From: Haloarcula rubra
GTDB taxonomy: Archaea; Halobacteriota; Halobacteria; Halobacteriales; Haloarculaceae
Reading direction: 5' to 3'
Length of the DNA: 64,000 bases
NCBI RefSeq assembly: GCF_019599465.1
Contig: NZ_RKLR01000002.1
Location: 62,001 to 126,000 of the forward strand
The notes beneath the pieces were generated by a model. The model searched no databases and was not told the origin of the DNA. It saw only the letters and a list, made by a program, of their open reading frames with translations. The first letter of the stretch is position 1, and every line of letters starts with the position of its first letter. Made by a program: the position numbers and the translations under genes. This document shows positions 17,313 to 25,952 of the stretch, in pieces.

Positions 17313-18425
17313 TCACAGCGGGTCGTGTTCGTCGAGCGCCGACTCGATAGCCTCCCGGTCCGCCCGGAGCGAGTCCAGTTCACGGGCGACGGCGCCGTCT
17401 TCGAGGCGGTCGCGCTCCGCGGCGGAGAGTTCCTCGCGGGCGAGCGCGCTCTCTCGCAGGGTCGCGTAGTCCTCGCGGTCGGCGAGCGCCCGCACGTCCC
17501 GCAGACGCGTGACGACCGCGTCGTCGGCGAACCCGGCGAGTACGGACCGGTACTCCCGGACGAGCCACGGCAGGTGGTCGGCGGGCGGCGGCGGCCACCC
17601 CACCGTCAACGGTTCGGCGTCCAGGTTCCGGAGGTACGTCCGCCGCGTGGCGACGGCCCGCTGGAGCGCCGCCGTGTCGTCGACGTAGTGGTCGAGTTTC
17701 GACGCCGAGTAGTCGGCGTACTCCAGTAGTCTGGGTATCGGTTCGGTCCCCGCCTCGTGCTCGCGGACGTAGGTGAGCAACTCCGTCGGCGGGGACTGGA
17801 ACGCGACCATCGGGAAGGCCTCGGCGCGTTCGACCGCCGCCAGCACCTCGCGAGCGGGGGCCTCGCTGCGGAACTCGCGGAACGACTCGCGGACGGCGTC
17901 GTCGTAGGCCGCGATGGGGTCCTGCAGGGCGTCGACCGGTGCGTCAAGGTCGGCCTCACCGAGTCGCTGGAGGCGCTCCAGTTCGTCGACGCGCTCGGCT
18001 ATCTCGTCCAGCCGTCTCCGGGCGGTCCGGCGGGCGTCGGCGTAGTCCTCGCGGGCCTGCTCCCACTCGTCGAGACGGCCGACGAGGTCGGCGACCGGGT
18101 CGAGCCGCGACCGGGCCGACTCGAAGTCGCTCTCGCTGAGGCGCCGTTTCTGGAGCGAGTCGTCTATCGCCTCGAACGTCTCGCGCTCGGGCAGGTCCTC
18201 GTCCATCTCCTCGGTCAGCGTCGCGACGGCGCCCTGAAACTCCGTGAACGCTTTGAAATTGCCGCTCCCTGTCGCGGTGTCCTCGTAGCGGTCCAGCAGG
18301 TCCCGGAGCTCCCGGTAGACGCGCTGACAGGCCCGCAAGCGCTCCTCGCCGACCGTCTCGACGCGCTCTCTGGCCCGGTCGCGTTCCTCGGCGGCAGCGT
18401 GGAGGGTCGCGGCAGCGTCGGCCAT
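17313..18425 (-). CDS. Haloarchaeal coiled-coil protein of unknown function, coupled to hisI
   Basis: 370 residues, almost entirely predicted helix and coiled coil (ATLHAAAEERDRARERVETV, ELRDLLDRYEDTATG, then a QAREDYADARRTARRRLDE stretch), with no cysteines, membrane segments or enzymatic motif. One conserved-looking block (SGNFKAFTEFQGAVATL) may be a family signature. The ATG overlaps the hisI stop by one base (TGATG), so translation is probably coupled. I do not recognise a function; the size and helix pattern would suit a structural or scaffold protein. Confidence 0.8.
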   Translation of the reverse strand: MADAAATLHAAAEERDRARERVETVGEERLRACQRVYRELRDLLDRYEDTATGSGNFKAFTEFQGAVATLTEEMDEDLPERETFEAIDDSLQKRRLSESDFESARSRLDPVADLVGRLDEWEQAREDYADARRTARRRLDEIAERVDELERLQRLGEADLDAPVDALQDPIAAYDDAVRESFREFRSEAPAREVLAAVERAEAFPMVAFQSPPTELLTYVREHEAGTEPIPRLLEYADYSASKLDHYVDDTAALQRAVATRRTYLRNLDAEPLTVGWPPPPADHLPWLVREYRSVLAGFADDAVVTRLRDVRALADREDYATLRESALAREELSAAERDRLEDGAVARELDSLRADREAIESALDEHDPL

Positions 18426-18787
18426 CAGTACACGTCGTCGGGGTCGAACACCTGCTCGCCGACCGTCTCGCCGTCGACGGTGCGGTAGAAACAGGACTCG
18501 TAACCGGTGTGGCAGGCCCCGCCCGACTGGTCGACCAGGTACAGCAGGGCGTCCCCGTCACAGTCGACCCGGACCTCCTCGACTGCCTGTGTGTGGCCGC
18601 TGGTGCCACCCTTCTTCCAGAGTTCGTCGCGGCTCCGGGAGTAGTAGTGGGCGTAGCCCGTCTCGCGGGTCCGTTCGAGCGCTTCCTCGGTGACGTAGGC
18701 GAGCATCAGCACCTCGCCGGAGTCGGCGTCCTGTGCGACCGCCGGGATGTACTCCTGCTCGTCGAACGCGAGGGCCACGTCTGTCAT
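18425..18787 (-). CDS. hisI: Phosphoribosyl-AMP cyclohydrolase
   Basis: 120 residues, the standalone archaeal HisI length. Signature motifs: [19 protein letters not shown], the [22 protein letters not shown] block, the metal-binding [11 protein letters not shown] and the C-terminal [14 protein letters not shown] with its zinc cysteines. It opens the adenine ring of PR-AMP in step 3 of histidine synthesis. Other his genes in this window (hisA at 22703, hisB at 25953) are unlinked to it, i.e. the pathway is dispersed here. Confidence 0.95.
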   Translation of the reverse strand: MTDVALAFDEQEYIPAVAQDADSGEVLMLAYVTEEALERTRETGYAHYYSRSRDELWKKGGTSGHTQAVEEVRVDCDGDALLYLVDQSGGACHTGYESCFYRTVDGETVGEQVFDPDDVY

Positions 18788-18853
18788 ACCCGATGGGTCG
18801 CCTGTCCCGAAGATAGGTCTTTTGTCGTGGTTCGGGGTCGCGGCCCGGGCGAC

Positions 18854-19843
18854 TCACGCCACTCCGACGAGTCCCAGCAGGGCGTACAGCACGTCCCCGT
18901 ACACCAGCGAGACGACCAGACCGGCGAACATCGGAACGAGGAAGGGGATGCCGGGGGATATCCACACCTCGTCCTCGCTGACCAGCACCTCCAGCCCCTC
19001 GCGCAACTGCTCGGGCGAGGTGCCGTAGGCCGACCCTTCGATGTCGTCCAGGAAGCGCTCGGCGCCCCACGGGTCGGCGGTAGCGGCGGTGCCGAACTCG
19101 GGTGCGTCCGTCGAGACGCCGCCGTCGGTGGCGATAGAGCCGTCGCCGGGGTCGTTGGGCACCCGCGGGAGCGAGTCGGGGTCGCGGTGGGCATCGGGGT
19201 CGGCCCGCACCTCGGCGAGCGTGGCGCCACGCCACTGGAGGTACATCCTGAGGGCGTCGACGTCGAGGCCGCTCCGGGTGAACCCGTCGGTGGTCTCCAG
19301 CAGTCGGCCGTACTCCTCGGGCACCTGCTCGACGGCGACCGGTTTGCCGATGAACATCGCCAGCGAGAAGCGGCCGCGAGCGAGGTTCGTCACCGCGACG
19401 CCGAGCGGGTAGACCACCCCCGCGAGGACGGTGTTCGAGAGGATGGTCAGCGAGAACACCCCGATGGCGGAGGGTTCCAGCGGGAGTGCCGCCGTCGGGA
19501 GGTAGTAGACGGGGTAGACGGGGAAGAGGACGGCGACGAGCATGAACGCCTTCGCGTCGGCCCCGCCGAACCCGCCGATGAGCCAGAACCCGTAGGCCAG
19601 CGGCGCGACGAAGCCCAGACTGATGGCCACGCGGAGCAGGAACGCCCGGCCGGCCGTCGGCCCGGTGAGGACCGCGTAACTGTCCCACAGGAGCAAGACG
19701 ACCGCCAGCGCCGCCAGTGGCACCCACGCCCGGTTGGGAACCCGACGGGTCTTCACGTCGCGGTACGCCGCCCACCCGAACACGGGGACCGCGAGCAGTC
19801 GCAACAGGTCCGGTATCGACCCCAGCACGCCTTGTGGTCCCAC
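18854..19843 (-). CDS. Archaeal prepilin/preflagellin peptidase (A24 family)
   Basis: 329 residues with about six TM helices in the N-terminal ~170 residues, then an extended soluble region. The two aspartates required in A24 aspartic peptidases are visible: D29 in [13 protein letters not shown] and D96 in [12 protein letters not shown] (the GxGD-type motif, here GGAD). It cleaves class III signal peptides of archaellins and pilins at the cytoplasmic face. It is longer than the classic ~230-residue PibD/FlaK because of an inserted Asp-rich cytoplasmic segment (about 215-290), a usual feature in halophiles. Confidence 0.87.
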   Translation of the reverse strand: MGPQGVLGSIPDLLRLLAVPVFGWAAYRDVKTRRVPNRAWVPLAALAVVLLLWDSYAVLTGPTAGRAFLLRVAISLGFVAPLAYGFWLIGGFGGADAKAFMLVAVLFPVYPVYYLPTAALPLEPSAIGVFSLTILSNTVLAGVVYPLGVAVTNLARGRFSLAMFIGKPVAVEQVPEEYGRLLETTDGFTRSGLDVDALRMYLQWRGATLAEVRADPDAHRDPDSLPRVPNDPGDGSIATDGGVSTDAPEFGTAATADPWGAERFLDDIEGSAYGTSPEQLREGLEVLVSEDEVWISPGIPFLVPMFAGLVVSLVYGDVLYALLGLVGVA

Positions 19844-19912
19844 GGCGACGGTCCTAATGGTTCCGGGTCCGAGAGCGTGGCCTCGGTACAGCAGTGGCTA
19901 CCCGGTGAGAAA

Positions 19913-19926
19913 GCGGTGAAAACCGC
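19913..19926 (-). terminator. Hairpin after the 2Fe-2S ferredoxin gene
   Basis: Perfect 5-bp stem GCGGT / ACCGC around a 4-nt loop, followed on the minus strand by TTTCTC, 10 nt downstream of the ferredoxin stop. It resembles a weak intrinsic terminator. Confidence 0.4.
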
Positions 19927-19935
19927 AGAACAGCG

Positions 19936-20325
19936 TTATATGACGCGGTTCTGCAGGTAGTCGAGGTGCTTGGCGTTGTAGACGATCTTGACCTCGTCGG
20001 CGTCGGGGCTGCCGATACAGGTCAGGCGGACGTTCTTGTCTTCGACTTCCTCGTCGCTGAGAATCTGCTGCATGTCCATGTCGATGTCGCCTTCCAGGAC
20101 GATGGCAGCGCAGTTCGCACAGGCGCCGGCGCGGCACGAGAAGGGCCAGTCGTAGCCCTGTGCCTCCGCCGCTTCGAGGATGTACTCGCCTTCGTTGACT
20201 TCGAGCGAGCCGTAGTCCTCGTCGCTGAGGTCCATATCCGCGGCCTCACCGAAGACGTCGTCGTCGTACATGTCCCAGCCGTTGTCGTCCACTACTTCGT
20301 AATTAAGGTACTCTACCGTGGGCAT
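19936..20325 (-). CDS. fer: Halobacterial-type [2Fe-2S] ferredoxin
   Basis: 129 residues from the ATG at 20325 ([10 protein letters not shown]), preceded by an in-frame GTG. The plant-type cluster ligands are C64, C69, C72 and C103 in [11 protein letters not shown] and RLTCIGS. The N-terminal acidic insertion ([22 protein letters not shown]) is the known halophilic adaptation of Halobacterium/Haloarcula ferredoxin. In haloarchaea this protein is the electron acceptor for pyruvate and 2-oxoglutarate:ferredoxin oxidoreductases (established knowledge). It has its own promoter and terminator. Confidence 0.95.
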   Translation of the reverse strand: MPTVEYLNYEVVDDNGWDMYDDDVFGEAADMDLSDEDYGSLEVNEGEYILEAAEAQGYDWPFSCRAGACANCAAIVLEGDIDMDMQQILSDEEVEDKNVRLTCIGSPDADEVKIVYNAKHLDYLQNRVI

Positions 20326-20408
20326 CACCTGCGTGGTTCGGCGGCCGACTTGTTAGACTTTGCCCTTCAGGACGCTCGCATGAACGATTGTGAGGGACAG
20401 CGGCGGGT

Positions 20409-21605
20409 TCACGCGATGGGTAAGTAGCGGAACACGAGGTACGCCGCGACGGTCGCGATGGACGGGACGACGTTCTGGAGGAAGATGACCCGTGCGGTCG
20501 TCCCGGGTTCGAACAGGTCCGACGCCGTCGGGATGTCCTCGCGGGACTCCTTCCCGATGGGTTCGTGGTCCTCTGGCGGCGGGTTCCCGGTCCGGTCGCC
20601 GACGGTCGGCGCGGGGTCGGCGGTCAGCGACCCGACCGAGGCCGCCGGCACCTCGCCTTTCACCGTCTCCGAGAGCGTCGTCGTCCGCGTCGCCCGGCCC
20701 CACCCGAGGCCGACGATGCTCATCGTCGCGATGATGACGAAACTCGCGGGGATGCCCAGCGCCGACAGGAAGGTGACGATGGTCGAGGCGACGGCAGCGA
20801 CGACGATAGCGGCCACGAGGGGGAGGTCGGTGAGGTCGTTGCCGACGGTGTCCATCGTCCGGCGAGCGATGGTGAACGCCCCCAGCCCGATGGCACCGCC
20901 ACCCAGCAGGATGGCCGGATAGAGGTCCAGCGACCCGTTCCCGACCAGCGGCGCGACGGCGTTGGCGACGTTCGAGGCCCCCGCCGAGAAGCCCATGTAA
21001 CAGCCGATACCGATGACGACGGCGGTGCCGACGAACTCCCGAGGGGTGGTGTTGTCGCCGAGTTCGACCCGCGGGATGGTCCCCGAGCGATCGACGGTCA
21101 CCAGCGCCCCCTCGCTCTGGGAGACGGCGAACCACTCGACGAGCGTCGGGTAGAAGTACCGCCCGATGACGCCGCTGACCCAGAAGGCGATGATGGGCGA
21201 GACGAGCCACCACGAGACGATCTCGAGCATCAGCCCCTCGTTGAGCGTCTGCTCTGCCAGTCCGAGGCCGGCGATGGCGCCGACGGCGGTCATCGACGTC
21301 GACGCGGGGACGCCCGCGACGTTCGAGAGGAAGAGCGCGGTGCCGATGAAGAAGAGGACGACGATGCTGACCAGCGGCGAGAACTGGGTCGCCACGAGGT
21401 CGCTCCCGAGGCTCTTGACCACGGCGGGGCCGACGAGCAGGCCACCCGCGAGGGCGAAGACGGTCATCAACGCGGCCGCAGAGAGTTTCGTGAGTGTGTT
21501 GCTCCCGACGGCCGGGCCGAAGGCGACACCCGTCGAGGAGCCCCCGATGTTGAAACCGACGAAGACGGCGACTACCAGTCCGAGCGCGAAGAGAACCTCG
21601 ACCAT
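20409..21605 (-). CDS. PiT family inorganic phosphate transporter (copy 1)
   Basis: 398 residues with about 10-11 TM helices. Both PiT signature repeats are present: N-terminal VFVGFNIGGSSTGVAFGPAV and C-terminal-half MGFSAGASNVANAVAPLVG (GANDxANxxxPxxG type). A cytoplasmic loop of about 80 residues before the last helix is Pro/Glu-rich (DRTGNPPPEDHEP). It is a low-affinity symporter of phosphate with Na+ or H+. A second, more diverged PiT lies at 38995-40194. No PhoU-like gene is adjacent. Confidence 0.88.
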   Translation of the reverse strand: MVEVLFALGLVVAVFVGFNIGGSSTGVAFGPAVGSNTLTKLSAAALMTVFALAGGLLVGPAVVKSLGSDLVATQFSPLVSIVVLFFIGTALFLSNVAGVPASTSMTAVGAIAGLGLAEQTLNEGLMLEIVSWWLVSPIIAFWVSGVIGRYFYPTLVEWFAVSQSEGALVTVDRSGTIPRVELGDNTTPREFVGTAVVIGIGCYMGFSAGASNVANAVAPLVGNGSLDLYPAILLGGGAIGLGAFTIARRTMDTVGNDLTDLPLVAAIVVAAVASTIVTFLSALGIPASFVIIATMSIVGLGWGRATRTTTLSETVKGEVPAASVGSLTADPAPTVGDRTGNPPPEDHEPIGKESREDIPTASDLFEPGTTARVIFLQNVVPSIATVAAYLVFRYLPIA

Positions 21606-21685
21606 ACAGGATGCAAGCCGGGCGGCCGTTAAAGGGTACCGACAGCAGTCTCGGCCTGTGCCAGCACCACAGGTGGCACGGAGCG

Positions 21686-22573
21686 TTACCGGCCGTTCGT
21701 CTCGTCGTCTTCGTCGTCCGGGTCTGCGTTCGCCAGTCGCTCGCGTTTCTCGGCGGCCGTCTCCTCGACGTCGCTGGCCGTCTCTTTGGCGGCCTCGACC
21801 TCCTCGGTGACCGACTCGGCGGTCGCCTTCGCGTCGCTGGTCTTGTCCTTGGCCTCGGTCGCCTTGCCCTTCACTTCGGTCGTCTTGTCTTTGGCCTCGG
21901 TCGCCTTGTCCTTCACTTCGGTCGTCTTGTCCTTGACCTCAGTCGTCTTGTCCTTCACTTCGGTCGTCTTGTCTTTGACTTCGGTGACCTTCTCGGCCGC
22001 TTCCTCGTCACCGGTCTGAGTCGCGGTCTGTTCGACCTCGTCGGCCGTCTGTTCGACCTCGTCTGCCGACTGCTCGACCTCGTCGACGGTCCGTTCCACT
22101 TCGTCTGCTGTCTGTTCGACCTCGTCTGCCGTCTGCTCGACTTCGTCGGCCGTCTGTTCCACGTCGTCGGCGGCCTCGTCGACCGTCTCCGCGGCGGTCT
22201 CGACCTCGTCGGCGGTCGTCTCCAGTTCCTCGGCGGTCTGTTCGAGTTGCTCTGCGGCCTGTTCCAGTTCGGCCGCCTTGGTGGCGACGTCCTCGTTCGT
22301 GCGTTCGAGGACGTTCGCCATCACGAGGAACTGGAGGAGACCGACGACGACGAACGCCGAGATAGCAACGCTGGCGGCGGTCGCGAGCAGCGACGCCACG
22401 CCGGCGGACACCGACACGAGACCGAACGCGGTCAGTCCCCAGGCCAGTGACAGGCCAACGGCGACGGCGAGTATCGCCTGTGCGAACAGCCGGTATTGGG
22501 CCTCGTACTGCCCGAACATGGCGGCTTCGAGCCGACGAGCCAACGGTGAGAGGATGAGGATTCCAGTAGCCAT
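21686..22573 (-). CDS. Membrane-anchored heptad-repeat (LEA/coiled-coil-like) protein
   Basis: 295 residues from the ATG at 22573 (MATGILILSPLARRLEAAMF). Two N-terminal TM helices (about 28-52 and 60-82) are followed by ~200 residues of tandem 7-residue repeats. The first block uses VEQTADE-like units (about 13 copies from residue ~95), the second TEVKDKT-like units (about 9 copies); it ends in an acidic tail (DPDDEDDETNGR). The DNA shows matching 21-bp near-repeats. The 11/7-residue Ala/Glu/Lys/Thr-rich pattern resembles LEA and apolipoprotein-like amphipathic helices. Likely a peripheral or inner-surface scaffold; function unknown. Confidence 0.8.
   Translation of the reverse strand: MATGILILSPLARRLEAAMFGQYEAQYRLFAQAILAVAVGLSLAWGLTAFGLVSVSAGVASLLATAASVAISAFVVVGLLQFLVMANVLERTNEDVATKAAELEQAAEQLEQTAEELETTADEVETAAETVDEAADDVEQTADEVEQTADEVEQTADEVERTVDEVEQSADEVEQTADEVEQTATQTGDEEAAEKVTEVKDKTTEVKDKTTEVKDKTTEVKDKATEAKDKTTEVKGKATEAKDKTSDAKATAESVTEEVEAAKETASDVEETAAEKRERLANADPDDEDDETNGR
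21838..22170. repeat. Two blocks of 21-bp coding repeats
   Basis: Imperfect 21-bp tandem repeats inside the heptad-repeat gene. On the plus strand the first block reads with units ending GTCTTGTCTTT or GTCTTGTCCTT (about 21838-21995, encoding TEVKDKT). The second has units like TCGTCTGCCGTCTGTTCGACC (about 22030-22170, encoding VEQTADE). Copies differ mostly at third positions, so the protein sequence is more conserved than the DNA. Confidence 0.7.
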
Positions 22574-22702
22574 AGCTGACGTTTCCCACGCCAGCGTAAA
22601 AACGTGGGGATGGGCCGGTGTCAGACACTGTGGACGCCCATCGCTGGGCCGCGCGCACGCCGGACCGACACGCTTTCGCCCGCCGCCGACCCAGCCACGT
22701 CC

Positions 22703-23431
22703 ATGTTCCCAGAGTTCGAGGTCGTGCCGGCCGTCGACATGCAGGACGGGCAGGTCGTGCAACTGGTGGGCGGCGAACGCGGCACCGAGAAGACGTACGG
22801 CGACCCCGTCGAGGCGGCCGAGCGCTGGGTCGCGGCCGGGGCGCGCACGCTCCACCTCGTCGACCTGGACGGCGCGTTCGAGGGCGAACGCGAGAACGCC
22901 GACGCCATCGACGCCGTGTTGGACGCCGTCGGGGACGACGTGGACGTGCAGTTGGGCGGCGGCATCCGCACCGCCGACGACGCCGTCTCGCTGCTGGACC
23001 GCGGCGTCGACCGGGTCATCCTCGGTACGGCGGCCGTCGAGAACCCGGACATCGTCGCCGACATCAGCGAGTCCCACCCCGAGAGCGTCCTCGTCAGTCT
23101 CGACGCGAAAGACGGGGAGGTCGTCGTGTCGGGGTGGACCGAGGGGACCGGACTGGACCCCGCCGAGGCCGCACAGCGCTACGAGGAACTGGGTGCCGGC
23201 GGCGTCCTCTTCACGGACGTCGACGTCGAGGGGCAACTGGAGGGCGTCCGGACCGACCCGGTGCGCCGCCTCGTCGAGGCCGTCGACATCCCCGTGGTCG
23301 CTAGCGGTGGGGTCGCCACCGTCGACGACGTGGTGGCCCTCGACGACGCGGGTGCGGCGGCCGTCGTCGTCGGGAGCGCCCTCTACGAGGGGGCGTTCAC
23401 GCTCGAATCGGCGATGGCCGCCGTGGAGTAG
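22703..23431 (+). CDS. hisA: 1-(5-phosphoribosyl)-5-[(5-phosphoribosylamino)methylideneamino]imidazole-4-carboxamide isomerase
   Basis: 242 residues from the ATG at 22703 (MFPEFEVVPAVDMQDGQVV). The TIM-barrel half-repeats of HisA are visible: PAVDMQDGQVVQLVGG with the catalytic Asp, VQLGGGIRTADDA, then TDVDVEGQLEGVR with the second catalytic Asp, and IPVVASGGVATVDDV. It catalyses the Amadori rearrangement at step 4 of histidine synthesis. Its stop codon lies at the base of a perfect 13-bp hairpin shared with the convergent trmB-like gene. Confidence 0.95.
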   Translation: MFPEFEVVPAVDMQDGQVVQLVGGERGTEKTYGDPVEAAERWVAAGARTLHLVDLDGAFEGERENADAIDAVLDAVGDDVDVQLGGGIRTADDAVSLLDRGVDRVILGTAAVENPDIVADISESHPESVLVSLDAKDGEVVVSGWTEGTGLDPAEAAQRYEELGAGGVLFTDVDVEGQLEGVRTDPVRRLVEAVDIPVVASGGVATVDDVVALDDAGAAAVVVGSALYEGAFTLESAMAAVE

Positions 23432-23465
23432 CGAGGGCCGCATACTCCGTTCGCGGCCCTCGCTA
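23429..23465. terminator. Perfect 13-bp hairpin joining two convergent stop codons
   Basis: TAGCGAGGGCCGC (23429-23441) and its exact reverse complement GCGGCCCTCGCTA (23453-23465), with an 11-nt loop. The outer TAG on the plus strand is the hisA stop; the outer TAG on the minus strand is the stop of the TrmB-family gene. One hairpin could therefore act as a bidirectional 3'-end structure for both transcripts. Confidence 0.65.
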
Positions 23466-24530
23466 GCCCTCGTACAGCGTCACCGACTTCGCCCCGAATC
23501 CCTCGTAGAACGGGCCGATGCCGCCGTCGGCGTTGCCCGCGGGGACGCGGCCGTCCGGTGTCTCGAAGACGAGGCTGTTCTCCATCGGGAAGTCGTTGGT
23601 CGGGTCGCCGACGAGGTTCTGGCGGACGTCGACGACCGGAGCCCGTTCGTACCGTCGCTCGGTGCCGTCGGCGACGTCTTCGAGGGTGACGTCGGCCAGC
23701 AACTCCCGACCGGCCGCCCGGTGGAGCGCGGCGTTGGTCGCGGCGGTCCGGAGGTGGCCGTAGGTGGCCGGGAGCGGGTCCGGGTCGGTGACGTAGCGGT
23801 CCTCGCCCATCGGCCAGAAGTTGGCGACGGCGTTACCGAAGAACCCGCTGCCGACCTCCCGTGAGGAGAACGCCAGCGCGTACTCCTCGCCGTGCCGGCC
23901 GGAGAGGATGCCGTGCGACCCCAGCAGTCCCGTCGTCTCGTCGACGAGGACGTGGACCGGTGGGGCGGCGTCCCACGTCCGCACCACGTCGGCACAGGCG
24001 GCCCAGTCGACGTCGAGGGCCTCGGCCGAGAGCGGAGCGGCGGCGAGCAGATAGACGAACACGCCGCGGTCCCGTGCGGCGGCGAGCGCGTCGCGGAGGT
24101 GGCTCACCTCGGGGGCCGGGAGGACGAGGAACGCCTCCCGGTCGGCGCTCTCGAGGTAGCGGGCGGCGCGCTTTCGCACCGTCGCCCGCGAGTGGACCAC
24201 TTCGAGTGTCGGCCCCTCGTCGGCCGGGGCCGTGTACAGCGACTCGACGCTCTCGCGGACCTCGTCGAGTCGCGAGGCGAGCGACCCCAGCGCCTCCTCC
24301 GGCGGCCGCGCCCGCAGGACCGTCGGACTGGCCGTCTCGTCGATGGTCACGAGGCCCCGGTCGGTGAGTGCCGCCGCTATCTCGTAGACGTACCCCTGCG
24401 AGACGTCTGCGGCCGCGGACACCTCGCCGGTCGTCGCCTCGCCGGCCCGCAGCACCGCCAGATACGCCGCTATCTCCTTCTCCGAGAGCCCGAACGTCGC
24501 GAGGTGCTCGCGTAGCGTCTCCGCAGACAT
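23463..24530 (-). CDS. TrmB family transcriptional regulator
   Basis: 355 residues from the ATG at 24530 (MSAETLREHLATFGLSEKE). The N-terminal winged helix is the TrmB type (SEKEIAAYLAVLRAGEATTG, VSAAADVSQGYVYEIAAAL). A phospholipase-D-like effector region is followed by a C-terminal sugar-binding-like domain (LETPDG-type end: SLVFETPDGRVPAGNADGGI). TrmB proteins sense sugars or other small ligands and control transport and glycolysis/gluconeogenesis genes. It is divergent from an MFS transporter with only 60 nt between starts, so that transporter is the most likely target. Confidence 0.88.
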   Translation of the reverse strand: MSAETLREHLATFGLSEKEIAAYLAVLRAGEATTGEVSAAADVSQGYVYEIAAALTDRGLVTIDETASPTVLRARPPEEALGSLASRLDEVRESVESLYTAPADEGPTLEVVHSRATVRKRAARYLESADREAFLVLPAPEVSHLRDALAAARDRGVFVYLLAAAPLSAEALDVDWAACADVVRTWDAAPPVHVLVDETTGLLGSHGILSGRHGEEYALAFSSREVGSGFFGNAVANFWPMGEDRYVTDPDPLPATYGHLRTAATNAALHRAAGRELLADVTLEDVADGTERRYERAPVVDVRQNLVGDPTNDFPMENSLVFETPDGRVPAGNADGGIGPFYEGFGAKSVTLYEG

Positions 24531-24590
24531 GGTCGAAGATTGTGTTATTAGATACAAAATATTTTTCCACTAGTGCGCACAGGCCAACGT
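24531..24590. promoter_or_regulatory. Divergent promoter/operator of the TrmB-like and MFS genes
   Basis: 60 nt, very A+T-rich on the left. ATATTTTT (about 24559-24566) is a TATA box about 25-30 nt before the MFS ATG. Overlapping minus-strand TATA-like TAATAA precedes the regulator. Just downstream of the MFS TATA lie two overlapping 8-bp palindromes, CACTAGTG (24568-24575) and GTGCGCAC (24573-24580), well placed for an operator at the transcription start. Confidence 0.5.
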
Positions 24591-25805
24591 ATGGGCGAGA
24601 CGGCCACCGCCACGGCGGCGGAGACGGAAGGCGAGAGCGACGCCCAGCGGACGAGTCGTCGGTGGTGGACCGTCGTCGCGTTCGCGTACATGGCACTGGA
24701 GGGCGCTGGCCTGCAGATGCGCGGGGCGGTCATCCCGGCGCTCCGCGAGCAGTTCGGCGCGCCGGAGTGGCAACTTGGGTTGGTCGCGCCAGCCGGGACC
24801 GTCGGCTTTCTGGTAATCGTGATGCTCGTCGGCGCCGTCGGCGACCGGTTCGACACCCGCCGTCGGCTCCTGCTGGCCGTCGTCGGCACCGGCGCTGGTA
24901 TCCTCGCGATGGGCGTCGCCCCCTCGTTCCTGTTCTTCCTCGTGGCACTGTTCGGCCGGGGGATGTTCACCGGCGTCGGCCGCGGGAGCGCCCGTCCGCT
25001 CCTGAGCCACCTCTACCCGAGCCAGCGGGGCCGCCTGTTCGGCTACTACGACATGATGTGGGCCGTCGGCGCGACTATCGGCCCCTTGCTCGTGGCCGCA
25101 GCGCTCGTCGCGGGCGACTGGCGCTACGCGTACTTCGCGCTCGCCGTGGCGTTCGTCCCCCTCCTCCTGCTGGTCTACTCACTGCCAGCGCCCTCCGTCG
25201 GCGGCGGCGACGACCCGATGAATCTGGCCGCCGTCCGGCGGCTCCTCCGCCGGCCAGAGGTGGTAGCGATGGCCGCCGGCGTCTTCCTGACGGCGGGGTT
25301 CGAGGGCGGTATCTTCACGTGGCTGACCACCTACGCACAGAGCCGACTGTCCGACACGCTGGCGACGGCGTCGCTGTCGGTCCTGCTGGCGGCGTACGTC
25401 CCCGGACGGTTCCTCTCCGGCCGTCTCTCGGAGCGCTTCGGCTACCTGCGCCTGAGTGCCAGTCTCGTGGCGCTGGCGGTCCCGACCTTCTGGTTCACGT
25501 TCTTCGTCGCCGAAGGGTACGCGCTCCTCGCGGGCATCTTCACGTTCGGCCTCCTGCTCTCGGGCCTGTACCCGACGCTGGTGGCCTACGGCGTCGACGG
25601 CATGCCGGAACACAGCACCCCGGTCAACTCGACGGCAGCGGTCACGTCCGCGGCGGGGTTCGCCGCCGTCCCGGCCATCATGGGCTTCGTCATCAGTGGC
25701 TCGGACGTCGTCCGCGCGATGCGCCTCCTGCTGATTCCGCTGTGTGCGCTCCTCGCCCTCTTGCTCGTGGCGTGGTACGTGGCCGGGAGTGTCCAGGAGT
25801 CCTAG
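24591..25805 (+). CDS. MFS transporter
   Basis: 404 residues from the ATG at 24591 (MGETATATAAETEGESDAQ), about 12 TM helices. The loop 2-3 motif is GAVGDRFDTRRRLLLAVVG (MFS motif A, GxxxDRxxxR) and is repeated in the second half as GRFLSGRLSERFGYL. The substrate is not evident. Its promoter is shared with the divergent TrmB-type regulator, so a sugar or other organic ligand is the best contextual guess. Confidence 0.87.
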   Translation: MGETATATAAETEGESDAQRTSRRWWTVVAFAYMALEGAGLQMRGAVIPALREQFGAPEWQLGLVAPAGTVGFLVIVMLVGAVGDRFDTRRRLLLAVVGTGAGILAMGVAPSFLFFLVALFGRGMFTGVGRGSARPLLSHLYPSQRGRLFGYYDMMWAVGATIGPLLVAAALVAGDWRYAYFALAVAFVPLLLLVYSLPAPSVGGGDDPMNLAAVRRLLRRPEVVAMAAGVFLTAGFEGGIFTWLTTYAQSRLSDTLATASLSVLLAAYVPGRFLSGRLSERFGYLRLSASLVALAVPTFWFTFFVAEGYALLAGIFTFGLLLSGLYPTLVAYGVDGMPEHSTPVNSTAAVTSAAGFAAVPAIMGFVISGSDVVRAMRLLLIPLCALLALLLVAWYVAGSVQES

Positions 25806-25952
25806 CCGCGACGACCCAGCCGTCGCCTGCATCTGTCGACTATCGGGTGGAACTTTCTGGCTGTTCGAGTCGAACGGTCACGAACGCACGAGCGTCTCCG
25901 AACGTCGCTAGCGGACACAATTCCCATATAGGCGGCCCGTCAGAGTCAACGT

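Noticed and set aside
21838-22170. Possible CRISPR-like repeats
   Set aside because: The 21-bp units have no spacers, and encode heptads of a protein in one continuous frame.
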